This document shows positions 46,601-58,770 of a DNA stretch of 64,000 bases, in pieces (within the stretch, counting starts at the first letter, position 1; each line of letters begins with the position of its first letter). The position numbers and the translations under genes are program-made. This DNA is from Prototheca cutis (lineage: Eukaryota; Chlorophyta; Trebouxiophyceae; Chlorellales; Chlorellaceae): assembly GCA_002897115.2 (NCBI GenBank), contig BCIH01000004.1:1117825-1181824 (forward strand). Direction: 5' to 3'. The notes under the pieces are model-generated. The model searched no databases. It was not told the DNA's origin and worked only from the letters and a program-made list of their open reading frames with translations.

Positions 46601-48720
46601 TACGCTGCGCTTTCTTCCTCGACGGCCACGGCTGTGCAGATTGGGGCTCTCGGGTCCCGATCTCCCAGCCAGCCGGCGCTGCTGCACCTCGCGCCAAGCG
46701 GTGGCGTTGCAGCCTGGCCCGGTGGTGCCGCGGCCATCGCCATGGGCCATCAACGTCGCGGCAGCCTGGAGACGGCGCAACCTCCCAGCGCACGCGCTCC
46801 GTCGCTGGCAGACGCGCCGTCGCACGGCGGCAGTGGCGCGCTGGTGTGGCAAGGCAATGACCGTATCGTCAGCTTGGGGCCCGGCGCCAGCGAGGTGCTG
46901 TGGGCGCTGGGACTCAAGGCCCGTGTCGTGGCAGTCTCCGACGCGACGGATGAGCCGGCCGATGCGTCAGGCCTGCCGCGCGCTGCGCGCAGGCTGAGCA
47001 CGGTCTCGGTCGCTGGAGGAGTCGGTGGGGTGGGCGGGACGGCGATCGCCGGGCCATCCGGCGGTCCTGCCCCCCACCAGTCGTCGTTGCCCTTTGGCCA
47101 GCATCATGCCCACGGGTACCATCACCATCAGCAGCAACTCAACGGAGCGATGAGCGCAGAGCGGTCGTGGCAATCGCCGCCGCAGTACGGCGGCAACGGG
47201 CCGGGTTCGGCCGGTCGCGGCGTCGGCAATACGCGGCACGGGCAACGTCACGGTCACCGCCACCCGCAGCAGCACAGTCCGCTGCATCGGCTGGCAGAGG
47301 CCGGCGCGTCAGTAGTGGCCTGGCTCGCCGGCGGCGGGCAGCCCGGTCAGATGCCCTGGGGCCATCGCAGTGGATCAGCCACACACGGCTGGGTGGGCTC
47401 GAATTTTGTGACGCCCGCGAGCAGCCCCGCCCGGGGTGGTGCTGGCGGTAGTGCGCAACACCCAACAGCTGCAGCACCTGTGACTCTGTACGTCGATGAG
47501 CGGCTGCTTGCCCGGGAACGGCCGGGTCTTGTGGTCATGGAAGAAAGCGCAGACACCGCCGCGGCGTTGACCGACGCGTTGAGTGCCATCGGTCTTAGAG
47601 GGTCCACGCCCATCTTCGTGCTTCGGATAGGGGGCTTGAGTGCATTCCTCGAAAGCATCCTAGAGGTGAGGAGAGAGGGGGATTTTTATGTGGGGGGCGT
47701 GCGGACCGGAGATTATCAAATCTGGTGGGGCCCGGATCACGATGCACAGCCGGCCGAGGGAATCCGTATGCTTTTGACCGGTGCTGGCATTTTCAGGCAA
47801 TCCTTACGCAATCTCCTCACCCCATCTTTCCAATGCCACTATTCTCTGGTGTAGCTGGGCGAGGCGGCGCACGTCAGTACCGAGGCTGCAGCACTTGTGG
47901 AAGCCCTGCGGTCCCGGCTTCGAACGGCCGCCGCGCTGGGGTCGGCGGGGCCCGTGGCGGGCCTGCCCTGCGCCCCGCCCCCCGCTGTCCTCATTCTCGA
48001 GTCGGCTCTTGCCGGCACCCCAGGCACGTTATTGGTGATGCTGAGCTGTTTGCTGTTTTGATCTGTTTCTCTTGTCGACAGGTTGACGAGTGGGGGGGAG
48101 GATCCATGTGATGTGTGGTGTGATGTGGAGCATGATCAGCGATTCTGGCTCCTGCGGTGACTTCCAGCGCTCTCTCTCTCCCTCCCTCTCTCTGTCTGTG
48201 AACAACCAGAAATCCGGTCATAATAAGCAACAGCACCGAACACACACAAATTTCTGCAGCCCAGGGGCCATGGGTGGAGGAGATGGTGAGGCTGGCCGGC
48301 GGTCGCAGCGCCCTAGCGTGGCCAGGGGAGCGTTCGCCTGTGACCCCGGCGCGGCGGGCGCGGTCCTCGTCTGCCACGGCAGCGTTGTTGGCGTCGGCCT
48401 CCCCTGCAGTGCTGGTGGTGTTGCATGGGCCCGGCTCGGCGGGCCTGCAAGCAGCGCTGGGGGCGCTGGCCGACGCGGCCGCCGCGGGCGGCGGCTGGTG
48501 GCAGTGCCCCGCGGTCCAGGCGGCCGAGGTGTACGTTGTCCCCGCACCTTTCTTCACGCGCCTGGGCCCGCGGCTGGTCGAAGGTGTGGAAATGCTGGCA
48601 CGGGTGCTCCGCCGCGCAGCGGCGCCGGCACTGGGCCGGCCCATTCTCAAGCTGGCGCTGCGGCCGGGGCAGCGCTGCCGGCCGCCCCTGCTGCCAAACT
48701 ACTTTTTGCCTTGGAGCTGA
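43613..48720 (+). CDS. Cobyrinate a,c-diamide synthase (CobB/CbiA) fused to a BtuF-like domain
   Basis: Exons 43613-43716, 43864-43904, 44210-45212, 45376-47665, 47855-48034 and 48265-48720 keep frame through 1,357 residues. The N-terminal half is a CobB/CbiA protein, which in bacteria uses ATP and glutamine to amidate the a and c carboxylates of the corrin ring. It has the P-loop GTATGVGKTS at about 20-29, FKVGPDFLDP, VVEGVMGLFDG, GGYPELHA, and the glutamine amidotransferase nucleophile in YAECGG (C412). Further on are the partner histidines in GHVFHC and the family's C-terminal ASYIHVHFASCPALA. After a linker of about 300 residues comes a periplasmic-binding-protein-like domain of BtuF type: RIVSLGPGASEVLWALGL from about 879, an insert of roughly 170 residues, VTLYVDERLLARERP from about 1085, then WVEEMVRLAGG and RLGPRLVEGVEMLAR near the end. 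No signal or transit peptide precedes the P-loop. The last intron boundaries (48034/48265) are the weakest splice. Confidence 0.85.
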
Positions 48721-49301
48721 ACCAACGGGGCCCTCACCTTTTATTGGGTGGAAACCCCACAAGAGAAATCCCCAGGAGAGAGAGGGAATTGCTTGACCAA
48801 GTTGTTGCTGCATCCACCTTGATGAGGGCCCCATGGGCGGCAGGCGCAGGGGCTGGATATCCAGCCTGGCCCCCCTTTTCCTCTTCCCCCCAAGGCACCC
48901 CCAGCAAGAACCCTACAGGCGTGCACTTGTCGACGGACGAAACGATGAACCTGTGAGTTGCTTTGAGAGGGAGCCTCAGCAGCGGCCCTCATCTCTTGCA
49001 TGGTGCCGCAACCCACTGCCAAACAAAGGAACGATTGTGAGATTTGATCGCAAGCCTTGTAAACTGAGCTGCAGGAGTAGCGATGAAATGAAAGTTGATC
49101 TCCTCCGGCAGGCACTGCTCGCTCTGAGACGGTGCAGTGCACGACAGGGGGGCCTCTCAACTCTCGCTATTTGGGGGTTCCAGCCAATCCAATCCAAGCA
49201 ATCACTGCGTGTCGCACATGTCAGGGCCCCAGTGCTGAACATTAATCGATTTATTTCGTATTAAGCAGACACATTCCGTTCATCACAAGCCGACTGTTAT
49301 A
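48721..49301. other. Intergenic
   Basis: 3' flank of the fusion gene and frataxin promoter. A perfect 16-base palindrome lies at 48851-48866. No coding exon supported. Confidence 0.4.
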
Positions 49302-50597
49302 ATGCTGCGCCGGTGCTGGCGGTCTGGGCTGCCGCCCCGGGTGCTGGGGTGGGCAGGTGTAGCTCGCGCCGAGCAGCAGACAGTCGTCCTTGCTGCCGTG
49401 TGCCCACTTGATTCCATTGCGATTGGGCACACACCATGGCCCAAGGTGCAAGGAGGCTCAGTACTTCCCTCGAGGTGGCTGACTGGGACCCCCTCTCTGG
49501 CACAAGTGGGTGACAGCGAGCATGCCCGGTGAGCCGAGTTCCCGCAGGTTTCCCACAGGACGCCTTGGGAATCCCATGGCCCCAGACCATTGGGATCCAT
49601 GAGATGCATGCACGACTGGAATTTGAAGGTGTAGCATGCTGCATTCCCCCAATTCCTTGCAGTGCGGCGACACAGCTGTCGGACCCACAGTATCACCACG
49701 AGGCTGATGGCACATTGGAGAATCTCGTGGACAGGCTGGATGTGAGTCGTGCTAGAGGATGGTGATGATCTTGTGCAGAAATGAATTTTGTGCATCATTG
49801 GTATTTGAAATCGTTGGGAGTGCATGGCATCCATCTTCTTGGAGAATCAAAGCGGCAAACCTCCCTCGCCGCGGCACAGGAGTTTTTGGAAGAAAACGAC
49901 ATCGAGGGTGAAGTCGAATACAGCGTACGTGGAGCTTGATAGGGTAGGATGGCATGCTTTTGCATACTGGAGGCATGCATGGGCATGTGGATGGAATGGG
50001 AGCAGAGCCCGTGCTGCCAACCATTCCGCTGGTCGGAGGGAGCGCAATGGGTGACGATGAAGCCCCCCTGCCGTTCATCGCAGCAAGGCGTGCTGACGCT
50101 GCAGCTGGCAGGGCGTGGGACCTACGTCATCAACAAGCAGACGCCCAACCACCAGATATGGTCATCGTCACCCGTCAGGTGAGCACAGTTTTCTCTGTTG
50201 TGACAACGGTGCATTTCGGATGGGTGGGTGCCAGGGACACGGGCACCATACCACCACCATGGTCCAATGGACACCGTCACTCTTTTGCCAAGAACTTTGG
50301 CTGCAAGCCTTCGTGGGAGGCAGCATGCATGGTGTAGTGGGGTTGGGAAGAGTAGCGCATGGCTCAACCTGATCAACGCATTCTTCGAGTAAGGCGTTGA
50401 TTTTGCTGCTGCTTGACCCCGGCCCTCGTACCACACCTGAAAAACACACTCGCAGCGGTCCTGTCCGTTACGACTATGTGGGTGGCAGCTGGCTATACCT
50501 GCGGGATGGGCATGAACTGCATGACCGGCTACAACAGGAGCTGCAAGAGCTGACTGGGTGCTACCCGGGTCTGGAACGACCGACCGCCGACCACTGA
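49302..50597 (+). CDS. FXN: Frataxin (CyaY family)
   Basis: Mitochondrial iron-binding regulator of the NFS1-ISCU cysteine desulfurase complex in iron-sulfur cluster assembly. Exons 49302-49348, 49663-49741, 49880-49924, 50084-50178 and 50456-50597 join to 135 residues. The first exon is a short, Arg-rich, amphipathic presequence ([16 protein letters not shown]) suited to mitochondrial import. The acidic first helix and strand follow ([20 protein letters not shown], then [12 protein letters not shown]). The sheet has [19 protein letters not shown], the family NHQIWSSSP turn, and GPVRYDY. The C-terminal helix is [14 protein letters not shown]. The exon 1 donor at 49349 (GTGGGC) was chosen because the stronger-looking GTGTAG site nine bases later breaks the frame. 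Confidence 0.95.
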
Positions 50598-51299
50598 CCA
50601 AAGCGCTGCCACCAGGGTGTGATCCTAAACAAAGCCCGAAATGGTATGTTTGGATACTGGCGTTGTGCTTCTTATGGCCGACTGAGTTGCCTCGGATGAC
50701 GTGCCGCAGCATAAGCTGCCTTGCATGGTAGTCCCGTCTGAGTGTTTCGGAAGGTTCACCCAACAGCGCTTGGGTGTGAGTGTCCCCCCCCCCCCCCCCG
50801 TCAGCTGCGATTTTGGGAGTTTAAGAACACAGAGAATAATTTCAAGCTAAGAAAGGTCGTATCACACTTTGCGGGGTTGCAGACATCAGAAAATTGGGCG
50901 TCGACGCTCCTGCAAAGCCGCGGGCAAGTGGGCAACGTGACTGGTGAGTGCCGGGCACACTGACAACTCGGGAACGTCTCGAAAACCCGATTCATCATCG
51001 ATAGACACTGTTTTATACGGTTTGATGCGAAATGTGACTCTTGGGGGCCCCTGGGAGGGGCTCGACTCTATCAGGGAGCAACATCGCAGCTTTGTCGAAG
51101 GCATTCCAGTCGCAGTAGGACGCCTGTGGGGCGGCCAGCAGCGTGACAAATCGTGCTCATGGGCGTACGAATATTTTGCAGTCCCGGGTGACGGAGTCCA
51201 GATCTTACTCGATATAGTCCACAGCATTTCGTTGCAACAGTTTTGACGGGGTGAGAAAAGCACGAGTGGCTCTTGCCCCCAAGAGCCCTAGCCACGCAC
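50598..51299. other. Intergenic, kinase promoter region
   Basis: About 700 bases, with a poly-C run near 50786-50799. An open frame at 50944-51246 has no recognisable content. An upstream untranslated exon of the kinase gene is possible. Confidence 0.4.
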
Positions 51300-54179
51300 A
51301 TGGCGGAGCACCAGAGTATAGACGGGGGCTCCATTCACAGCGATGAGCAGCTTATAGACAGGCGACTGACCATTAGATGGGGTCCTCAGGAGACTGAGGT
51401 CTTCGAGAAGGAGAACTCTAATGGCGGCACCCATGATGTGTCTTCTGCTGAGATGGCGTCGCTGCATGGCAATTCGGTAAGCAGGTGGGCTCGCTGGTGG
51501 GCTCGCTGGTGGGCCGTGCTCCCGTCCAAGACGACCCGCTGTGTCAGGACAACGCCATTGTCACTCATCATGATCATGCGGGCCTTCTTTCCAGGCGGCC
51601 AAGCGCCGTGCAATTACGGAGCTGCTGTTCTTCGCCTGCGTCGGAGACCTCAAGCGCTGCCAACGCATCGTCAAGCTCTGGAACCTGAGTGTGCGTGGCG
51701 TGCGGTGAAGCTGGTTGTCTTTGACGCTCCCCTGCGAGGCATGGGAGCACATTGAGTGCACTGGATCGTGGTCTGGGGATTGGGATTGTCTGCACTGACA
51801 CGATGACCCTTTGGCCGCCTGTGCAGGTGGCTGCCCCTGACTGCTGCGACTACGACAAGCGCACACCACTGTGAGTTAGCTTACCCGTTTGGCGCGATGG
51901 ATTGACTTGAAATGTTCATTACATGATCAAGTATTCGCTTTCTTGCCGCTGGCGCTTACTTGGACGGGACTCGTGATACGGCGGCTTTGTGGCAGTCACC
52001 CGTGCTTCTTCACTGCCATGTGCATAGACAGGGCTGACGATGGCACGCGGCTGCACCTCACTTCCCCCGCTTCCCTCCCTCCCCAACCAAGGCACCTGGC
52101 CGCGAGTGAGGGTGCCTATGGCGTCACCGAGTGGCTGCTAAATGAAGGTGTCAACGTCAATGCGCTGGACCGATTCAAGCGCACGCCGCTGGAGGATGCG
52201 GTACGCGGCGAGTTCAAGCTCGTGGCTTCGCTCCTGGTCAAGGCCGGCGGCATGGTCTACAGCAACGGCAAGGTGTGTTTTCCTGTGGTGTATGGGCGTT
52301 TTGGAGGGTCCTTCTTGCACTGTGTGCTGTGCCAGAAGCAAGTGCCCTGCATGCACTGTCCGTGCCTGCCTGCGGCCTGGTCTTGATCTACACTGGCATC
52401 ATCACGCGTTCCCTCACACCTCACTTCTTCAACACCCCGAATACATCCGACCTCTCCACTCTCCAACAACGACAGCTGGTGCCCATGGAGGAGTCGGAGC
52501 TGGTCAACACGCTGGGCTACAAGCCGCCGCCTCTGCTGGCTGCGCAGATCTCCCAGGAGTGGGAGCTGGACCCGTCCACCATCCACATCAAGCAAAAGCT
52601 GGGAGAGGGAGAGTTTGGCGTCGTGCATCGTGCCACATGGTCGGTCGGTAGCGTTGTTTTAAATTGTTACTGTTTAACTGTTGTTGTTATTTGAGTGGGA
52701 GATGGGGTAGATGAGGGGGGGTTAGCAGAGTGGGTTGGAGGAGAGGAAACTGCCCATCCCCCATTCAAGAAATATGCCGTCCCCCCCCCCCCCCCAACGC
52801 ATGCTACCACCCCAGGTTTGGTACTGTTGTTGCGGCCAAGACACTCAAGGCGTCCTCGGACATTGCCGTGAACGATTTCCGTGCTGAGATCGATATCCTG
52901 CAGCGCGTGCACCACCCCAACTGTGTCCAGGTCGGTTTCTTGTGGTTTTATGTTTCAAAGGAGTGGCAGCGTGGTGGTGTGCTCGCGTGTGTGTGTGTGG
53001 GGGGGGGAGGGGGGGGGGGGTGAGGTGATTGAAAGCGCTGCAGCGCCGCACTCTAAATTTCAAAGACTGGGCAGCACCACCCGTGCGCCGAAAACAAAAA
53101 ACCACTGTGCAGTTCCTGGGTGCGTGCACGAAGAAGGAGCCGTACATTCTTGTGACGGAGCTGATGACAGGCGGTTCGCTTGCGGATGCATTCAAGCTGC
53201 CCGAGGCCTTCCCGCTGCGTCGTGCGCTGGAGGTTGCGTTGGACGCCGCACGGGGCCTAGCGTACCTGCACAACCGTCAGCCCACGCCCGTTATCCACCG
53301 TGACCTCAAGCCAGGCAACCTGATGCTGTCAGGGTCCATGTACCAGGACCCTTCCCAGATCATCTTCAACTCAGGCATCGTAAAAATTGCCGATTTTGGT
53401 CTGTCCAAGACGCTGCCGGCCAATCGGCATGCCGACTTTGAGTTCAACGATCGCTTCAAGCTCACGGGAGAGACCGGTGCGTAGATGGGATGGGTGGGAG
53501 TCGGGCCGCCTGATTGGGTGGGCAGGGGAATGGCCAAGGTGCACCATGCACAATCCACTTTGTCTTAGCCATACGCGCAATGTGTCTGTCCCAGCAACGA
53601 CCCCCCCGGCCCCTCAGGTTCGTACCGCTACATGGCACCCGAGGTGTTTAGGCACGAACCCTACAACTCGCGGGTGGACGTCTACTCCTACTCCATGATT
53701 GTCTACCAGCTGCTGGAGTACCACCCGCCCTTTGCCGACATGGACCCCGTGGAGGCGGCACGGGCGGCGGCCCTCGACCATGCCCGGCCCAGCTTCATCG
53801 CGCTCGCGCGCCCCGGCGAGCTCAACAAGGTGCGCTGCAGTCTGTTTTGGAATCTTCTTGGGAGGGGTGGGGAGGTGGTTGGGGGTGCAGATGGGGGGAG
53901 GGCAAAGCATTATGCACGGTGGGTTCCCTCAGACATCGCTTACTTGATGCCATGAGATGTTTCTGGACGTGTTTGACACCATACGGAAAAAAAAACGATT
54001 CCGCCACGACGACACAGCTGCTGATGAAGTTGATCCAGCGGTGCTGGGCACCCAATGCGGATGAGCGGCCTTCTTTCCCGGAGATTTGCAAGACGCTGGA
54101 GACCATGCTGTCTCAGATACCACGCCAAAACGTTGTCATGAGCGGCGGTTCCCAGGGCAGCTGCTGCACCGTTGTGTAA
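51300..54179 (+). CDS. Ankyrin-repeat Raf-like protein kinase (ILK type)
   Basis: Serine/threonine-type kinase resembling plant Raf-like group C MAP3Ks, the ILK proteins. Nine exons join to 504 residues: 51300-51476, 51595-51690, 51827-51870, 52092-52272, 52476-52639, 52816-52930, 53113-53476, 53618-53829, 54018-54179. After about 60 disordered residues come ankyrin repeats (LLFFACVGDLKRC; KRTPLHLAASEGAYGVTEWLL; FKRTPLEDA). The kinase domain is complete: GEGEFG at 209-214, VAAK with K229, HRDLKPGN with D323, DFG at 353-355, and RYMAPEV. The catalytic residues look intact, unlike some plant ILKs, which vary in the HRD or DFG. The C-terminus is GSCCTVV. CTVV fits a CaaX prenylation box, with an adjacent Cys that could be palmitoylated, which would place the kinase at a membrane. 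Confidence 0.9.
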
Positions 54180-54540
54180 GCGCAGGCGTACACCTCCTTG
54201 TCCTCCCCCCAATCGATCTTCACTCTAGCAGCCCCTCACCCTTTTTTTTGTCAAACCCACGATACCACCGACTTTTTCCAAAGAGTCCAAGCCTGGCACG
54301 CAGACTCACGACTGGTTCACTTGACGAATTTACCTGGTGCCCCCAAGACACTGCCTGTGCCTTTTGAGATATGCATCTGTCCCAGGTTTCTCGCTGTGCC
54401 TGTGACAACCCCCCCCCATAGTGGTGGCGTTGACACCTGGTTGTCCTCGGGAGGGCATTGTGCTGCAGGCCATGCGGGCGGTGGATGTGTGTGCGCCCAT
54501 GTTTCACAGAATGACACGTCAGGCTTGCACCTTTGTAACT
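54180..54540. other. Convergent 3' flanks
   Basis: About 360 bases between the stops of the kinase gene and the ABC transporter gene. Probably 3' UTRs only. Confidence 0.4.
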
Positions 54541-57500
54541 CTAGAGCACGGTGCTCCTGCGGGGCGTCAGCCGCTCCTGGAATGAATCTTGCCGCAGGAG
54601 CACGACTTCCGTGGCTCCAAGCGAGCCGGACGACAGGGTCGCGGCGCCGAGGGCCTGCGGCCCTGCGCCGTTTGCCTGGCGTCGCAGGTACTCTTCCCCA
54701 GTGGAAAACACCCACCGCGCGCCGCCCATGCACTCCAGAACATGCGTGTGCCACTGTACCAGCTGCGGCCGGTGCCCTGTCATAGTTTGGGCGTGTGCGT
54801 GGAGAGAGTTGGATTGATGCCTGAGCGACAGGGCATCGGCGCTGCTGCAGCACTGGTTTGCAGGTGCTTGGGCCGCTCAAAGCGGGCCCCATGCCCCCAC
54901 GGTCCACAGAGACTGCTATCATTTGGCGCTGCCTGTGAATGACCCAGTCAAACAGGCAATGAACCCCTCCCAGATCAGCAATCCTCCCGTCGCCCACCGA
55001 CGGAGACGCAGGCCGTGCCCCGGCGCCGCAGCTCGGCATACATCGCAGCCTCGGTTCCGGGGTCCAAACCCGACGTCGACTCGTCCAAGAAGGCTAGCGT
55101 GGGGTTCTGGTGGAACAGGCGTGCAAACGCTACACGCTGCTGCTCTCCCGTCGACAGTTCCAGTGCCCAATCTGCATCAGCATTCAGTCCTCCAACACTG
55201 CTCCCAAATGGAAAGGGGGGGGGGGTGTCTATCCTACGGCTGGTTGCAAGACAGACAGAGAAGATGCCAACGCGACGAGCGAGGCGCAGACGGAAAGCAA
55301 AGCTCGTGAGGGCCCAGAGCATGCTTGATGAAGGCAGCAGTTGGCACACAACTTTCCAGGTTCAACTAAAAAGCATCACAATCCCTGAGCCCACTGACCG
55401 TTCAATGAGGTCTGGCAGTCGTGCGGCGGCCAGGCAGGCTGCCAACTCCGCGTCCGTTCCGGGCTGCCGGGTGTGAGGGAAGCACAGCTGGTCTCCCAGC
55501 GTGCCCAGGCACATGAACGGTTTCTGGGGCAGGAAGAACAGCGTGCTGGCGGGTGGCGTGATGATGCTTCCACTGCCATGTGTCCAGAGACCTTTGGGGT
55601 GGGGTGTCGGTTGGGAACAGGCTTCCTGCGGGTGACGATGATTACTGGCCTGCTCCAAAACACACACACAGCACAACACCCCCACACCCACTGGATCCCC
55701 CCCCACACCCCCACACACAAACAAGCAAACAAGCAGCACACCTGCAATGCAGCGCAGCAGGCTGGACTTGCCGCAACCAGAGGGCCCCACGATGAGCAGC
55801 GACTGGCCCGCCCGCAGCGTGAGGCTGAGGTCCGTCGCCAGCAGCGGCCCACCCCGCGGCGCGGCAAAGCAGAGTTCCGTAAGGTCGAGCATCGTGTCCG
55901 GGCTTGATGATGTCCGGCGCACAATCCCCCCCCCGGCCTTGGCTGGGGACTGGTGCGCTGAAGAGCTGCCATGCCTCAACGCCTTGAGCAGTTCGTCCAG
56001 ACGCTCGGTCTGCGCTGCCAGCGCCGACAGCTCAGCCAGATTGGTGACTAAATAGGAGATCGCGGCCTCGATGCGCTGAAAGGTAAAGGCCACCTGCGAG
56101 ATCTCGCCAAATCGCACCTCGCCCGCAAAGTACCGCGGCGCCATGAGCAACGATGGCACCTGTGTGTTGGCATGCCCGTTATCTCGTTGGAGAGCGGGTC
56201 CTGGCCACGGCTCTGCTCGAGATGCCGCGGGAAGGTGCTGGTACCCCTCAGACCTTGTCAATCACCAACACCTACACAAGCAAAGTAAGAGCAGCACCCA
56301 CACCCATGCCCACATGCACACGCATACCACGAGGGTAAGGTTGGAGTAGACATTGAGCCAGACCCCCAGGCCAGCTTCTAGAGCAAGACGCCGGAGCCCC
56401 GCGGCGACCGCAAGACCCAGCCGGTTCCTGCTCTCCGTGGCCTCACGCTCCTCGCCTTTAAAAAAGGCTACGCTCTCTGCCGCTTCACGCAGGTGGATGA
56501 GCTGGTGCCGGAGGTCTGCCTCGCGCCGCAGCACCGCGTACGTCCTTGAGATGAGTGGCCGGCCGAAGATGAACGCCGACACCAGCGTCCCCGCCGTGGC
56601 ATAGAGCAGCAGGAACCCAAACACGTGCGGTGCGATGCTGAGGAGCAGCCCCGAAAACGTGACCAGGAAGAAGAGCTTGCGGAGCATGCCCACGGCCAGC
56701 AGCACGCTGCTCGCCACAAACGAGCGCACGTCGTCGCAGATGCGCTGGTCGGGGTTGTCGATGGCCCGGGGCACGTCCAGCTGCAGCAGGTAGTATGCGC
56801 GGTCCGCATAGTATGCCGTCAGCAACTGCTGCGTCAGCCATGCGCGCCACTTGATCATCATAAAGCCGTCGAGCCAGTCGGTCAGGGCAAACAGCGGCGT
56901 TGCCACGGCTGCCACGACGCTGAATTTCCTGATGGCGCCATAAAAGTCGGCTGTGGTTGTGTAGGATTATGAAGTCGTTATCGTCAGGCTGTGGCTTCCG
57001 ACAACAATGGGCCGAGGGTCGGAACAGCAGCGCTGCCATGCGTGTCTGCGCAGCATGGCTGCGCTGCTGCGGCGGTCTTGTGCCCGCAGCGCCGCCGGCA
57101 CACGTTGTGATGCTGCGTAAGAGCAAAACCCCCTACATCCCATGCCACACATACATTGCTGCTTTTCAGCCAGGGCCGAGGACAGATCATTCTGGACGTA
57201 GCTGAGCTTGAGCAGGAGCAGGCTGGTGGAGATCGACAGCACGAGGGAAGCCAAGGCCAGTTTCCATGCAATCAGCCAATCCGAGCCTGCAGCATTGGGA
57301 CGGTTGGCAGTTGGTGATGGCATTCTGATGAGTTCTTGGAGCAATGAACAGATCGGAATGCCCGCGCGTCCCCATCCACCCCGCAACTGCCTGGTAACCA
57401 CCCCACCATGCACCAGGACCCTCCTCACCAGTGAACCACAGGCGCGCCAAGCGGCACCACACCGCCAGCAGTTTCCATAGTCCCGGCTTCGATGGCTGGT

Positions 57501-57585
57501 TCACACGAGATCTGCCAGTGGTCTCAGGCGGAGCCACATTCAGAGCGACCACGCCGGGAAGCAGGCTGGCCTGCTCGCTGGTCAT
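54541..57585 (-). CDS. ABCD2: ABCD-family half ABC transporter (ABCD2-type, plastid-like)
   Basis: Half-size transporter, one membrane domain plus one ATPase domain, expected to dimerise. Minus-strand exons 57585-57429, 57286-57155, 56950-56328, 56159-55742, 55591-55399, 55197-54998 and 54776-54541 join to 652 residues. The membrane domain has the SbmA/ABCD layout, including RICDDVRSF and a long loop with LRREADLRHQLIHLREAAES and AFFKGEERE. The ATPase has Walker A GPSGCGKSS (about 425-435), signature LSTGEQQRVAFAR, Walker B TLAFLDESTSGLD and the H-loop in SVGHR, whose His is restored only by the last splice. Resemblance is to plant ABCD2, annotated as chloroplastic, and to cyanobacterial homologues rather than to peroxisomal ABCD1. 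The substrate is unknown. ATG 57585 is the first in frame; a longer transit peptide in a further exon is possible. Confidence 0.85.
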
Positions 57586-57933
57586 GCTCGTGGATGCATC
57601 ACCGCGGACGGGCACCGGGCATCTGCGTTCAGGGAAGTGATGGCTCTACAACAAACGATACGACCTTAAAGTCTATGCAAACTTCATGCGAAATAGATCC
57701 TGGTTTTTTGGACGTGTTGGGCGTAAAGAGTGCTCCTGCTGGCAACTCTATGTCTGCCTCGGGTGTTTGTTTACTTGATGATCTCGGGCCTGGCCGGTCC
57801 ATTGCTGGGAGTCCGGGCACCCCCTGCTGCGCCCGATGCATGCGACTCCTTGAGCGATGAGATACATGTTCCACCCCGTGGCCGTCGTACGTATTATTTT
57901 TCTATTGCCAGATTTGGACAAGAATTGTTACCA
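57586..57933. promoter_or_regulatory. Divergent promoter region (ABCD2 / CPP1)
   Basis: 348 bases between outward-facing starts of two genes whose products are both expected in the plastid envelope. No motif can be named with confidence. Confidence 0.45.
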
Positions 57934-58479
57934 ATGAATGCAGGGACAATGGCGATGGGTCTGCGGACCCCTGCCCGGCAGGTCACGCCCACACTGGCTG
58001 GGCGGGGCTCCGTGATGTGCAGGAACGCCTTTGGCTCCCGCATGCCTGCCCTGAAGCCCGTGCGCCTCGTCCCCAGAGCGGTATATGGGTCTGGCGGCGA
58101 CGAAGATCCATACAACGTAAGCCGGCGGACCGGGAATGGATGGATCCCACTGGGTGGATGGGTGGGCAGCACCACTGTGCTTGTTGCATCACGTCTCCCT
58201 TTCTTGGGAAGGCCTCTCCTGCCCAGTCTGATGCTTTTTTGGTGCCTGTGTTCATGATGAACAACCCTTCGTGTCTGGCCACACCGTCTGCAGGTCCTGG
58301 GTATTCCGAGGAACGCGGATTCCCAGGCCGTCATGCGTGCATACCGCAAGCGCCTCAGCGAAGTCAAGTTTGATGAGGCTGCCAAGGCCCGGATCGAGGC
58401 CGCACACTCGAGAATCATGATGTCGGCGCTGACATCCAGGCTCCAGGTATTGGAGAGCCGGAGCTGTTGTGGGTTGGGC

Positions 58480-58576
<97 letters not shown>

Positions 58577-58676
58577 NNNNNNNNNNNNNNNNNNNNNNNN
58601 NNNNNNNNNNNNNNNNNNNNNNNNNNNNNNNNNNNNNNNNNNNNNNNNNNNNNNNNNNNNNNNNNNNNNNNNNNNN

Positions 58677-58770
<94 letters not shown>

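Noticed and set aside
45954..46793. 279-codon minus-strand open frame
   Set aside because: Opposite strand of the long CobB-BtuF exon; Arg/Pro/Ala-rich with no recognisable content.
48851..48866. Perfect 16-base palindrome (GGCTGGATATCCAGCC)
   Set aside because: One palindrome of this size in 64 kb with no partner site, phage or transposon context is not evidence of a regulatory element.
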